A program made the position numbers and the translations under genes. From Planctomycetota bacterium (lineage in GTDB: Bacteria > Planctomycetota > Phycisphaerae > WQYP01): a stretch of 16,362 bases of DNA. The notes under the pieces were generated by a model. The model was not told where the DNA came from. It saw only the letters and a program-made list of their open reading frames with translations, and did no database searches. Below, one piece after another: positions 5,673 to 13,701 of this stretch (position 1 is the first letter of the stretch; each line of letters begins with the position of its first letter). The stretch is taken from NCBI GenBank assembly GCA_021798635.1, contig JAJZGH010000096.1, forward strand, positions 1 through 16,362. Reading direction: 5' to 3'.

Positions 5673-7634
5673 ATGTCGCAAAACGCAGTTCAAAGTATCT
5701 CGGCGGATACACCGCTATTGCAGGAATTTCCGCCCCTGCTGCGCAACCGTAATTTCTTTCTCTTAATGAGCGGCTACGTGGTTTCCGTCATCGGGGACCG
5801 GGTACATTTTCTCGTGATGCTGCAACTGCTTTGCTACGTCGTGCTCAAACGCCATGTGGAATCCGCCCAGCACGCGGCACAGCTTAATTTAGCCATGTTT
5901 TTACCGTTTTTGCTTCTGGCCCCACTGGGCGGGGTTATTTCCGATCGTCTGCCGCGACGCTGGGTCATGATTTCCTGTGATCTGGTGCGCAGCGTCGTTG
6001 TCATTATCGCGCGGACCGTTCTGCTGGTGGCGGCCTATCACAGCACGCTTTCCACCGGCACGCTTCTGTTCATGCTGTTTGGATCAGAAATTATTCTCTC
6101 CTGTTTTGGAGAAATGTTTTCACCGGCCCGCGCCGCCATCGTCCCGAATCTGGTGCATCCTCGGGAGTTGTTACAGGCCAATTCTTTTCTTTCCGTGGCC
6201 GGGACCATTTCCACACTTTTGGGATTTATTCTGGGCGGATTATTGCTGAAATTCGGGTTGGACATCGCCATGTACGTGGATGCCGGCACATACTGCCTGT
6301 CGGCCTTTGCGGTATTTTCCATGCGTATGCGGCCGGGGATGGATCGGCCCGAACCGGTGCGCGGAGGTCGTCACAACAGTCTGCTGAAGGAATTGAAAAT
6401 TGCCTTGGGCTATCTGAAAGTCCATAAACATCCGCTTCAGGCTATTTTGCTGGAGTTGGCGTTCACGACTGCCAGTGCGGTGATCCTTAATTGTATGCCC
6501 GCCATTGTTACCGCTCGCTTTGGTCTATCCAACAGTGATTTCGCCTATTTTCTGGGCGTTGCCGGTATCGGTATGATTGTCGGGGCGGTGCTGGTCAGCC
6601 GGGCACGCAATGGCATTCCCAAGGAAATTGGAATTGGCTGGTCTACAGTTGCCATCGGTGTTGGATTACTGATGGCGGCGTGGGCAGCGCATTGGGAAAC
6701 CTTTCTCATCTGGTTGACAGTCGCGGCGATGTTTGGCGCGATCATGTTCATCACCGTTGATACGCTGCTGCAGCGGGTGGTGCCGGATTACATCCGCGGC
6801 AGAGTCATGGGAGCGCGCGATCTGATTACGACCTTCGGATTGCTGATTCCCACGGTGCCCATTGCGTTCTGGAGAAATGTTGATTCCTATATCATGAATA
6901 TCATCGTGGGGACCGGCGTAGTGATCGCTATCCTGGGTGCCGCGTTGCTGATTGTTTATTACCGTCGCCAACCGTTTCCTATGGTGTCGGCGGTCGCCCG
7001 GCGATTGGCTGCGGTTTATATGGAATTATGCCATCGGTGGCGGCGGGGCAATGCGTGCCGTATTCCGGTCGCCGGCCCGGCCATCGTTGCGGCCAACCAT
7101 AACAGTATATTGGATCCGCTGGCCGTGGGGATCGGAAGCCGGCGGCGTCTGGTGCGGTTTCTCATCGCGCGGGAAACGTATGAGCTGCCGATATTGAAAC
7201 ACTTTTTTTCCGCCCTGGGGTATATACCGGTGGACTCATCGGCACCGGAGGGCACGGGCATTGAGGCCGCCATGCAACAGTTGAAGCAGGGCCATGTTGT
7301 GGGAATATTCCCGGAAGGATCCATTGGCGACGGCAAAAAGTTGCGTAGCGCGAATAATGGGGCGGCTATCATGGCGTTGACCACCGGTGCGCAGGTCATT
7401 CCAGTGTATATTACAGGTACGCATCCGCATGTGAGCTTCAAAAAAGATTTGCTGCGGCCCGCGAAAGTGCGCGTGTACTATGGCGCACCGCTTAGCTTTA
7501 ATCGCTTGGCCGGGCAAAGCGGAGATGCGGCTGTGCTGGCGGGCGTTACGGCACAAATTATGGCAGCGATTGCGAAGCTGAAAGACCGGGCCGATGCTGC
7601 ACTGGCGGAATCGGCGATCAAAGGTGAGCGATAA
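5673..7634 (+). CDS. MFS transporter fused to PlsC-type 1-acylglycerol-phosphate acyltransferase
   Basis: This 653-residue protein has two parts. Residues about 25-430 are an MFS transporter of the LplT-like type, with many membrane helices, the loop motif GGVISDRLPRR (86-96), and RGRVMGARD (375-383) in the second half. Residues about 440-630 are a glycerolipid acyltransferase: the catalytic HX4D motif is His476...Asp481 (NHNSILD), followed by the motif-II-like GYIPVDSS (516-523), FPEG (546-549) and IPVYITGT (576-583). By analogy with E. coli LplT and Aas, the transporter half would flip lysophospholipids inward and the cytoplasmic domain would re-acylate them. The Aas acyl-ACP synthetase domain is absent, so the acyl donor must be made elsewhere. 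ATG 5673 follows GGAGAGG at 5664-5670. It likely leads an operon with the reductase and protease downstream. Confidence 0.92.
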   Translation: MSQNAVQSISADTPLLQEFPPLLRNRNFFLLMSGYVVSVIGDRVHFLVMLQLLCYVVLKRHVESAQHAAQLNLAMFLPFLLLAPLGGVISDRLPRRWVMISCDLVRSVVVIIARTVLLVAAYHSTLSTGTLLFMLFGSEIILSCFGEMFSPARAAIVPNLVHPRELLQANSFLSVAGTISTLLGFILGGLLLKFGLDIAMYVDAGTYCLSAFAVFSMRMRPGMDRPEPVRGGRHNSLLKELKIALGYLKVHKHPLQAILLELAFTTASAVILNCMPAIVTARFGLSNSDFAYFLGVAGIGMIVGAVLVSRARNGIPKEIGIGWSTVAIGVGLLMAAWAAHWETFLIWLTVAAMFGAIMFITVDTLLQRVVPDYIRGRVMGARDLITTFGLLIPTVPIAFWRNVDSYIMNIIVGTGVVIAILGAALLIVYYRRQPFPMVSAVARRLAAVYMELCHRWRRGNACRIPVAGPAIVAANHNSILDPLAVGIGSRRRLVRFLIARETYELPILKHFFSALGYIPVDSSAPEGTGIEAAMQQLKQGHVVGIFPEGSIGDGKKLRSANNGAAIMALTTGAQVIPVYITGTHPHVSFKKDLLRPAKVRVYYGAPLSFNRLAGQSGDAAVLAGVTAQIMAAIAKLKDRADAALAESAIKGER

Positions 7635-7635
7635 A

Positions 7636-7664
7636 AGGCATCGGGACCGGCTAACGCGATGCTT
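7636..7664 (+). other. Intercistronic hairpin between the acyltransferase and reductase genes
   Basis: AGGCATCG (7636-7643) can pair with CGATGCTT (7657-7664), eight pairs including one G-U, around a 13-base loop directly after the stop codon at 7632-7634. No T tract follows, so it is more likely an mRNA-processing or stability stem than a terminator. The in-frame ATG at 7659 lies inside the 3' arm, which argues against it as the reductase start. Confidence 0.35.
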
Positions 7665-7685
7665 CCCGGAAATCCGAGGATTGCA

Positions 7686-8672
7686 ATGATGATGAACTTA
7701 CGTCCACTGGGAAAATCAGGAATAAATATCACGCCGCTGATCTTGGGCACGTGGGCGATTGGGGGATGGATGTGGGGCGGCAGCGATGAACAGCAGTCCG
7801 TTAGCGCGATACGAACCGCTTTGGATTCCGGTATAAACTGCATCGATACCGCAGCCATCTATGCGCAGGGGTACAGCGAGGAACTGGTTGGAAAAGCGAT
7901 AAAGGATATTCCGCGCGATCGCGTGGTGCTGGCGACGAAATGCGGGCGGCGGTGGGATGATCCTGCGCAGCAGGGTTCCGACCCCGCGGAAACGGTGGAT
8001 CGCCAGGGTCGGCCCATTACGATCCGCAGCAATTCCAAGCCGGAGAGTATCATTTATGAATGTGAAGAGAGTCTGAAGAGACTGGGTACGTCTTACATTG
8101 ACCTTTACCAGATACACTGGCCGGATGCTTCGACACCCATTGAACAATCCATGGCGGCCATGGATGCGTTGCGCCGCGCCGGGAAGATTCGGGCTATGGG
8201 CGTAAGTAATTTCAATATGGACCTTTTAACCAAAGCGGCTGCCGGCACGCTGGCAAGTGTGCAGCCTCCGTACAGTTTGCTGCGCCGGGATATTGAAAAA
8301 AACATTCTTCCGTTTTGCCGGGAATACGAGATCGCCGTGCTGGCCTATTCCCCTCTTGAACGCGGCCTGCTTACCGGAACCGTTACGCCGGATCGAACAT
8401 TTCCCCCCGGCGATCATCGCGCCAAGCATAAATTATTTGATGTGCAGACGCGTAAAAAAGTGCTGGCGTCTCTGGAAAAAATCAGACCGATTGCGGATAA
8501 ATACAAAAAAAGTTTCGCGCAGCTGGCGATTAACTGGACCATCCAGCAACCGGGGCTGACAGCCGCGATTGTCGGTGCCCGCAATCCGCAGCAGGCAAGC
8601 CACAATGCCGCTGCAATGGCGTTTGAACTTACCCCGGAAGAATTGCAGCATATCGGTGCGGCCTTTGAATAA
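7686..8672 (+). CDS. Aldo/keto reductase (AKR11/IolS-like)
   Basis: The product (328 residues) is a cytoplasmic NADPH-dependent oxidoreductase with a TIM-barrel fold that interconverts aldehydes or ketones and alcohols. The full catalytic tetrad is present: Asp54 and Tyr59 (IDTAAIYAQG), Lys85 (ATKCGRR) and His144 (YQIHWPD). GVSNFN (172-177), a PLERGLLTG segment (223-231) and the cofactor-binding GARNPQQASHN (297-307) resemble the Bacillus IolS/YhdN group. The substrate is not predictable. The frame is open from ATG 7659, but GAGGA at 7676-7680 is placed for one of three consecutive ATGs (7686, 7689, 7692), and family members start right before LGKSG. The 51-base gap after the acyltransferase gene suggests co-transcription. 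Confidence 0.92.
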   Translation: MMMNLRPLGKSGINITPLILGTWAIGGWMWGGSDEQQSVSAIRTALDSGINCIDTAAIYAQGYSEELVGKAIKDIPRDRVVLATKCGRRWDDPAQQGSDPAETVDRQGRPITIRSNSKPESIIYECEESLKRLGTSYIDLYQIHWPDASTPIEQSMAAMDALRRAGKIRAMGVSNFNMDLLTKAAAGTLASVQPPYSLLRRDIEKNILPFCREYEIAVLAYSPLERGLLTGTVTPDRTFPPGDHRAKHKLFDVQTRKKVLASLEKIRPIADKYKKSFAQLAINWTIQQPGLTAAIVGARNPQQASHNAAAMAFELTPEELQHIGAAFE

Positions 8673-8777
8673 TATATGTGGGCGCGGCGTAGCGGAAAAG
8701 GAATTTCCCCGACATGGATTTCCACTAACTGCCGCAGGCGTATATGATTCGCCCGGTTTGGTCCGAGGCGTTTTGGT

Positions 8778-9566
8778 ATGAGCAAAGCAAGAAAGGAACC
8801 GCAGTGGTTGCGATTTGGCTCCGGTGAAGGATATTTCGACCGCAGCCATCGGCCTCTGCAGTGCCTGATTTTCATCGCCCCGCTGCTGATTATTTATCAG
8901 ATCGGGTCGGTGCTGCACCCCTGGAGTCCGGTGCACAATCAATCCCACAATATTATCGCCTTTGAACTGATGCTGAACTTCTTTTCGCTGTTTGGAGCGG
9001 TGGGGAGTTATCTGCCGCCGCTGGCCGTGGCCGCGATTCTGCTGGGCTGGCATGTCGCCCGCAAAGACCCGTTAAAGTTTGATCCCGGGCTTTATATCGC
9101 TATGGGAGCGGAAAGTTTTCTCTGGGCGGTAGCACTGGTGATTTTATTTGTTGCCGTCGCGCACGGCATTGCCATGCAGGCCGTCACGCATCCCGTAGAA
9201 CATGTGATGACCCGACTCTCCTGGCAGTCACAGGTTGTCTTATCCATCGGCGCAGGCATCTATGAAGAACTGCTGTTTCGCCTGGTTTTAATCACGGTAT
9301 TAAATATCATCCTCGTGGACTTGTTTGGCTTATCGGTCGCGAAGGCGATTCCGGTCATTATTATTGCCTCTGCCGTGTTGTTTTCGCTGTATCATTTTCT
9401 GGGCAATGAGCAGCCCACATGGGGAGCCTTTATCATCCGCACTATCGCGGGAATCTATTTTGCAGGGATATTTATTTTCCGCGGTTTCGGCATTGATGTC
9501 GCCACGCACGCCGGCTACGACCTGATGGTGGTAGGCCTTGATATCATGTCCCATCACCATGGGTGA
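8778..9566 (+). CDS. CPBP-family intramembrane metalloprotease (CAAX protease/Abi type)
   Basis: This 262-residue polytopic membrane protein carries the three conserved motifs of the CPBP (Rce1-like, formerly Abi) family: EELLFR (Glu163, Glu164, Arg168), FSLYH (Phe202, His206) and HAGYD (His244, Asp248). In the family the glutamates and histidines line a membrane-embedded active site that cuts peptides after prenyl-type sites or within membranes; bacterial members take part in bacteriocin immunity or signalling, and most have no known substrate. There are about six to eight hydrophobic segments. ATG 8778 follows GAGG at 8764-8767. The gene comes 105 bases after the reductase, with a TATGAT at 8743-8748 but no good -35 box, so an own promoter is unproven. 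Its last 13 bases overlap the convergent VWA gene. Confidence 0.88.
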   Translation: MSKARKEPQWLRFGSGEGYFDRSHRPLQCLIFIAPLLIIYQIGSVLHPWSPVHNQSHNIIAFELMLNFFSLFGAVGSYLPPLAVAAILLGWHVARKDPLKFDPGLYIAMGAESFLWAVALVILFVAVAHGIAMQAVTHPVEHVMTRLSWQSQVVLSIGAGIYEELLFRLVLITVLNIILVDLFGLSVAKAIPVIIIASAVLFSLYHFLGNEQPTWGAFIIRTIAGIYFAGIFIFRGFGIDVATHAGYDLMVVGLDIMSHHHG

Positions 9567-12016
9567 TAAATGGCTGTCAACGCGGACAGCAAAGCCAAAG
9601 CCCAAAACAAATCGGACAAATGAAAACTGTGCGTGCTGAGGGTTGGATTCCAGCGCATGAAGGCGGGAGCGTCGGCGGGAATTTCAATTGCCGTGGGCCA
9701 CGGGCAGGCCGCAACCTTTCCGGTTGCCGGGAAGTATTTGTTGGGCAGCCGGGGGGGGCTGATGCGTCCAATGAAGGTTTGGTGCCGCCGCGCGGCGGGG
9801 GAGGATAATTGCCAAACGGCGGCGGAAAAGGCTTGAACGCTTGGTGGCATTGCAGCACCATATCGGCCGGGGGCCAATTGCGGCAACGCAACGTTCATGA
9901 TTTTTCCGTGTGGCTGTATGACTGTGGCGTTTAATCGGAACTCATTGAGAAATCGCCCATGACGAACGGCCTGCACCGCCAGAAACCAGCGGCCCAGTTT
10001 GTGATGGGCGGTGATAGAAAAATGGGGATTGCCCCGCGGAGCCTGGATGCTGTTAAGCATTGAAGTGTAAAGCCTGCGTGCTGCAGTAGAATTGTCGGAA
10101 AAGCAAATGGCCCCGACCTGGCCCAGACCGCGCCGCCACCGTGCCGCCAACGGATATTGCCGGCTGTGGGCCACAAGCGTAGCTCGATGTTTGAGGTAAA
10201 CACGGTCCCACAAATTAGTTCGGCCCTGAAGATTACTCGCACGAGAGTTCCATGCGAGCGGTGCCGTGTTGGGTGTCCCCCGAATTTTTCGGCTGATAAG
10301 GGTGCGCAAAACCCGGCCCCATTGGCTGATGTGCTGCTTAGGAAGCTGTGTGGCCCCGGTGGCCGCAATAAGTTCTTTCGTGGCACGGCTGCTGTGGCCC
10401 GGAGCAGCCACGGCGAATTCCACGGCATCGCGTTGCAACAAGTGTTTCCATGCCGGTACATTTAAGTGCGGTATGCGACCATCTGTAACAACAATCAGCA
10501 GGGCGTGCTTGGTCAGCAAGTTGTGCAATATTGGCAGGGCTGAATTTGGGCGCGTCGGGCCATTGGGAACAATTTTTGCCAGCAGTTCCGGCAATACCGG
10601 CCGGACTGCTGTTGCGTCGCCATTGATCAGCGTTCGCGTCTGGCCGGAGAATAATAAAATAGTAATGTGATCTGTGGGTTTAAGTAATTGCACCGCCGAG
10701 CAAACCGCATGGGCCGCCAGCGCGAATCGCGTTACGCCTGAAGCTGTGGCGTTGCCTAGAGATCCGCTTACATCCATCAAAAATATAATGTGCAAGGGCT
10801 GCGGGTGGGGGGGCAGGCAGGATAGTGGTGAAAGTTGCTCGAGAATCGAAGGTGCGTTGCCGGTCCCCTGTGGTAAACCATAACCACCGGGGCCAAAAGC
10901 ATTGTGCGTGCCGGCGATCAACAGACCGCCGCCGATGGCGGTAACGTATGCGGATAAGTGCTTTTGGGCGCGGACGGACAAAGCGTTAATCGGAACATTG
11001 TCCAAAACCACCGCTTGAAAACGTTCAAGCCCATGCCGCGAATGGGGAAATTGCCCCGGCGGCAACGTGCGCGGTATCCATCCTGGAATCAGACTGGCTT
11101 TGGCCGCTGGCTTGGGGGTAATAATCAACACATGCGGCATGGACCGTGTGGGAATCCGAATTTCAGCCCTGTTGTCGCCGGGCCAAAAATCGTGATTCAC
11201 CAATTGAATGGTAATGGCTTGATGGGTGCGGATAACCTTGTGAGCCGGTGGCGGCAGCAGCACCTTTTTTACCCCCGCTTTGCGGAATCGCAGCGGTGTA
11301 TGGAGCAGCAAGTGCCCACCGCAAGATTCCACCAGCACCAGCGAAGCGGAGCCGGTGGATCGCAGCGTTACCTGTAACTGCGGCGATAGGTGGTTTGGGT
11401 GAAGTGCGTTCACGCGGCCCATGTCACTAAATACCCACTGTAAACCTGTGATGCCCACATCAACCGACGTGGGTGGAATTACGGTAGCTGCGATAGGAGC
11501 GTTCGGCACCGCAGATGACGAAGGTAATTGCCAATGCAGTAGTCCGGTGGTGAAAATCCAGAGCGGCGTTGATCCGGAAAATTTCAGCAGGCGTCGGGTG
11601 GAGCCTCGCCGGCGCGAAGTGGCGTTCAAACCTATCGGCTGAACCGGGACACTTTCCGGCAATAATCCTGACGCGATGACATGCGGGCGCGATGCAAATG
11701 TCACCAGGCTGACATGAACCCCGTGCGGCAAATGCGTTGTAAGGAATTTTCTCAACCAAAGCCGCTTGCGCCATGGAGCGGTGACTGCGGCAGGTGAATC
11801 ATCCATCGCCACAATAATCCGCCCGGCCGAGGCGGAAAAATGTACCACAGGCCCGGCCGCCGCCAGAATTACGAATAGCGCAGCAAGCAGGGGCAGAATC
11901 AGAGAATATAGCTTCCAAACTGTAGGGCGCGATCTCGTAAGCAATAGCAGCGCCAGCCCGAAAGGCACGATGATAAAAAATCCCAGTAGGATGTCAGGAT
12001 ATTGGAATTCCAGCAT
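9554..12016 (-). CDS. BatA-like membrane protein with VWA and glutamine-amidotransferase-like domains
   Basis: This 820-residue protein begins with two membrane segments (about 9-26 and 36-54), as in the BatA/aerotolerance N-terminal family. Next come a VWA-like segment with a broken metal site (MDDSP at 71-75, lacking DxSxS), a beta-rich region (about 190-290), an amidotransferase-like segment (GGGLLIAGTHNAFGPGGYG, 362-380) without a visible catalytic triad, and an intact VWA domain with MIDAS motif DVSGS (415-419) and TDGR (511-514). A final membrane helix covers about 802-818. Most of the chain probably faces the periplasm. VWA domains bind metal-dependent protein ligands; proteins of this build are common in planctomycetes and their role is unclear. 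The start at 12016 has no ribosome binding site. It lies 89 bases downstream of the crtP-like gene but has no evident carotenoid role. Confidence 0.8.
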   Translation of the reverse strand: MLEFQYPDILLGFFIIVPFGLALLLLTRSRPTVWKLYSLILPLLAALFVILAAAGPVVHFSASAGRIIVAMDDSPAAVTAPWRKRLWLRKFLTTHLPHGVHVSLVTFASRPHVIASGLLPESVPVQPIGLNATSRRRGSTRRLLKFSGSTPLWIFTTGLLHWQLPSSSAVPNAPIAATVIPPTSVDVGITGLQWVFSDMGRVNALHPNHLSPQLQVTLRSTGSASLVLVESCGGHLLLHTPLRFRKAGVKKVLLPPPAHKVIRTHQAITIQLVNHDFWPGDNRAEIRIPTRSMPHVLIITPKPAAKASLIPGWIPRTLPPGQFPHSRHGLERFQAVVLDNVPINALSVRAQKHLSAYVTAIGGGLLIAGTHNAFGPGGYGLPQGTGNAPSILEQLSPLSCLPPHPQPLHIIFLMDVSGSLGNATASGVTRFALAAHAVCSAVQLLKPTDHITILLFSGQTRTLINGDATAVRPVLPELLAKIVPNGPTRPNSALPILHNLLTKHALLIVVTDGRIPHLNVPAWKHLLQRDAVEFAVAAPGHSSRATKELIAATGATQLPKQHISQWGRVLRTLISRKIRGTPNTAPLAWNSRASNLQGRTNLWDRVYLKHRATLVAHSRQYPLAARWRRGLGQVGAICFSDNSTAARRLYTSMLNSIQAPRGNPHFSITAHHKLGRWFLAVQAVRHGRFLNEFRLNATVIQPHGKIMNVALPQLAPGRYGAAMPPSVQAFSAAVWQLSSPAARRHQTFIGRISPPRLPNKYFPATGKVAACPWPTAIEIPADAPAFMRWNPTLSTHSFHLSDLFWALALLSALTAIYHPW

Positions 12017-12022
12017 GGTTCT

Positions 12023-12028
12023 ATATTA
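12023..12028 (-). promoter_or_regulatory. Candidate -10 box TAATAT giving a near-leaderless VWA mRNA
   Basis: On the minus strand TAATAT ends six bases before the ATG at 12016, and no ribosome binding site is present. If used, transcription would begin at or next to the start codon. The sequence at the -35 distance (GTGTCT, 12046-12051) is poor, so support is weak. Confidence 0.22.
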
Positions 12029-12105
12029 CCATTATTGCCGGCGCCAGACACCGATGTCGAGCTGAAAAAAAAGCGATCGGCGTATCATGCGTTACCCGCG
12101 GAGCG

Positions 12106-13629
12106 TCAAGCTGTATCGCTATGCAATGCGTCCGCGGCGATCCAGCCCGACATCAGGGCCATGGGCATTCCAGGGCCGGGGTGGGCCGAGCCGCCGGCAA
12201 AATATAAACCTTGTACATCACGGCTTCGATTCGCGGGTTTGAAGGCACCATTGAAGCGGCCGTGGCTGGCCAAGCCGTAAATAGCACCGTTCCACACATG
12301 GTACCGATCACGAATATCTTCCGGGGTTAATGCCCGTTGGCAAACAATTCGGGATTCCAGATCTTTTAATCCGGCGGTGCGGGCGAGCTTGTCAAAAATA
12401 ACGCGGCGATAGTCCGGAAGAATCTTTTTCCAGTCCTGTCCCGGACGCAGGTAGGGTGTATGAACCAGAATATACAAAGCCTCGCCACCGGCGGTAGCTA
12501 CGGACGCATCGCTACCGGCCGGAGCGCAAAGATAGCATGTGGGATCGGCGGCGGGAATACCGCGTTGATAAATGTCGTGAAATTCCTGCTCCGGATCACG
12601 GGAAAATACGAAATCATGATGGGCCAGATGATCGTAGCGTTTATTTAAGCCCAAATACAATACCACGCCGGAGCAGGCCGGCTCATAACTCCGGCGGCCC
12701 CTGAATTTCCGGGCAGGCGCTTCAGGAAGCAGTTCTTTATGTGTTAAAACCACATCCGAATTGCTGATAACGGCTGATACAGGAAATTCCGTGCCATTGG
12801 CCGTTACCACCGAAACAACTTTTTTCCCGTCCGTGGCAATTCGTGCCACAGGGCAGTCGGTATGAATATCAACACCCAGCGTGCGAATTAGCTTCTCCAG
12901 TGCTTCCGGCACCGCGCGTGTGCCGCCGCGCGGGTACCAGATTCCTTCACTGATTTGCATATCCGCAATGCCCATGAGTACCGCCGGTGAAAGCGCCGGA
13001 GCTGATCCTACATATTGCGTGAAGTGATCCACCATCTGAGCGATGCGCGGCTCATGGATCACAGAGCGCACGGTGGCATGAAGCGTGCGGCCAAGTTTCA
13101 TATTCATCAAATCCTGCAGGACGGAAATCTGCAGGCTTCCCTTGAAATCAAAGGTGTCGCGGATGGAACCGATGGATTTCCAGAAAAAATATTTATCCGA
13201 TGCGGTACGCATGAGTTTTGATTGCCGCAACATTTCAGCATATTGTTGATCCACCGCTTTTCCAGGGGCAAAAGCTGCGAGATTAGCGGCCATACGTTGC
13301 GGATGATCCACCAGGTCCAGAACCCCGCCGTCATCAAAAAAGCAGCGCCACTGCGGATCCAGGCGAACCAGGTCCAACGCGTCTTCAAGTTTTACGCCGG
13401 CTTCGGAAAATATGCGGCGGAGAACAAACGGCATCAGGAGAATGGTCGGCCCCATATCGAAGCGAAATCCCGCGTCGGTATGTACCGCTGCTTTACCGCC
13501 GAGCCACGAGTTGGTTTCAAAGAGTATGACGCGCCGCCCTCGGCCCGCAAGGGTACAAGCCGCCGCTAATCCGCCTAATCCGCCGCCAATAATTCCAATG
13601 GGATGTGTTTTCATATCTGCGGTCAACAT
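12106..13629 (-). CDS. crtP: CrtP-like C30 carotenoid oxidase (4,4'-diaponeurosporene oxidase type)
   Basis: This 507-residue flavoprotein belongs to the CrtI/CrtN/CrtP amine-oxidase-like family. The N-terminus has the FAD-binding GIIGGGLGG (12-20) with acidic Glu38; the C-terminus has the family signature LYFAGGSAHPGPGMP (475-489). It resembles Staphylococcus aureus CrtP more than CrtN in several places, as remembered: DPQWRCFFDDG (91-101), YEPACSG with LAHHDFVF (315-342), LTPEDI (434-439) with NGAIYGLA (447-454), and GGSAHPG. CrtP oxidises a terminal methyl of a C30 carotene to the aldehyde. The aldehyde dehydrogenase lies 72 bases upstream and a CrtN-like gene before it, which fits. Two starts are possible: ATG 13629, with a distant GAGG, or ATG 13614 (MKTHPIG), which fits the family N-terminus better. 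It could act on other polyenes. Confidence 0.85.
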   Translation of the reverse strand: MLTADMKTHPIGIIGGGLGGLAAACTLAGRGRRVILFETNSWLGGKAAVHTDAGFRFDMGPTILLMPFVLRRIFSEAGVKLEDALDLVRLDPQWRCFFDDGGVLDLVDHPQRMAANLAAFAPGKAVDQQYAEMLRQSKLMRTASDKYFFWKSIGSIRDTFDFKGSLQISVLQDLMNMKLGRTLHATVRSVIHEPRIAQMVDHFTQYVGSAPALSPAVLMGIADMQISEGIWYPRGGTRAVPEALEKLIRTLGVDIHTDCPVARIATDGKKVVSVVTANGTEFPVSAVISNSDVVLTHKELLPEAPARKFRGRRSYEPACSGVVLYLGLNKRYDHLAHHDFVFSRDPEQEFHDIYQRGIPAADPTCYLCAPAGSDASVATAGGEALYILVHTPYLRPGQDWKKILPDYRRVIFDKLARTAGLKDLESRIVCQRALTPEDIRDRYHVWNGAIYGLASHGRFNGAFKPANRSRDVQGLYFAGGSAHPGPGMPMALMSGWIAADALHSDTA

Positions 13630-13701
13630 GCTGTATATTTGAGCCTCAATAAACGAACCTGCCGGGTAACCGAATCAGCCGCGCCGATATTTGCAGGGGC
13701 C

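Noticed and set aside
5673..7634. The acyltransferase domain as the CrtO acyltransferase of staphyloxanthin synthesis
   Set aside because: It has PlsC motifs (HX4D, FPEG) and is fused to an MFS transporter in a separate, opposite-strand operon; nothing links it to the pigment genes except proximity.
8778..9566. CPBP protease as part of an abortive-infection phage defence island
   Set aside because: The old 'Abi' name covers many unrelated roles, and no other defence genes, integrase or mobile element are visible nearby.
12064..12105. Run of eight T on the minus strand after the crtP-like gene as a rho-independent terminator
   Set aside because: I could not form a stable GC-rich stem directly before the T run; only three- to four-base pairings or a loopless CGATCG are available.
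12106..13629. C40 phytoene desaturase (CrtI) or hydroxysqualene dehydroxylase (HpnE) for the complete flavoprotein
   Set aside because: Several blocks across the chain resemble CrtP specifically, and the neighbours are an aldehyde dehydrogenase and a CrtN-like gene. The call stays family-level until a phylogeny is made.
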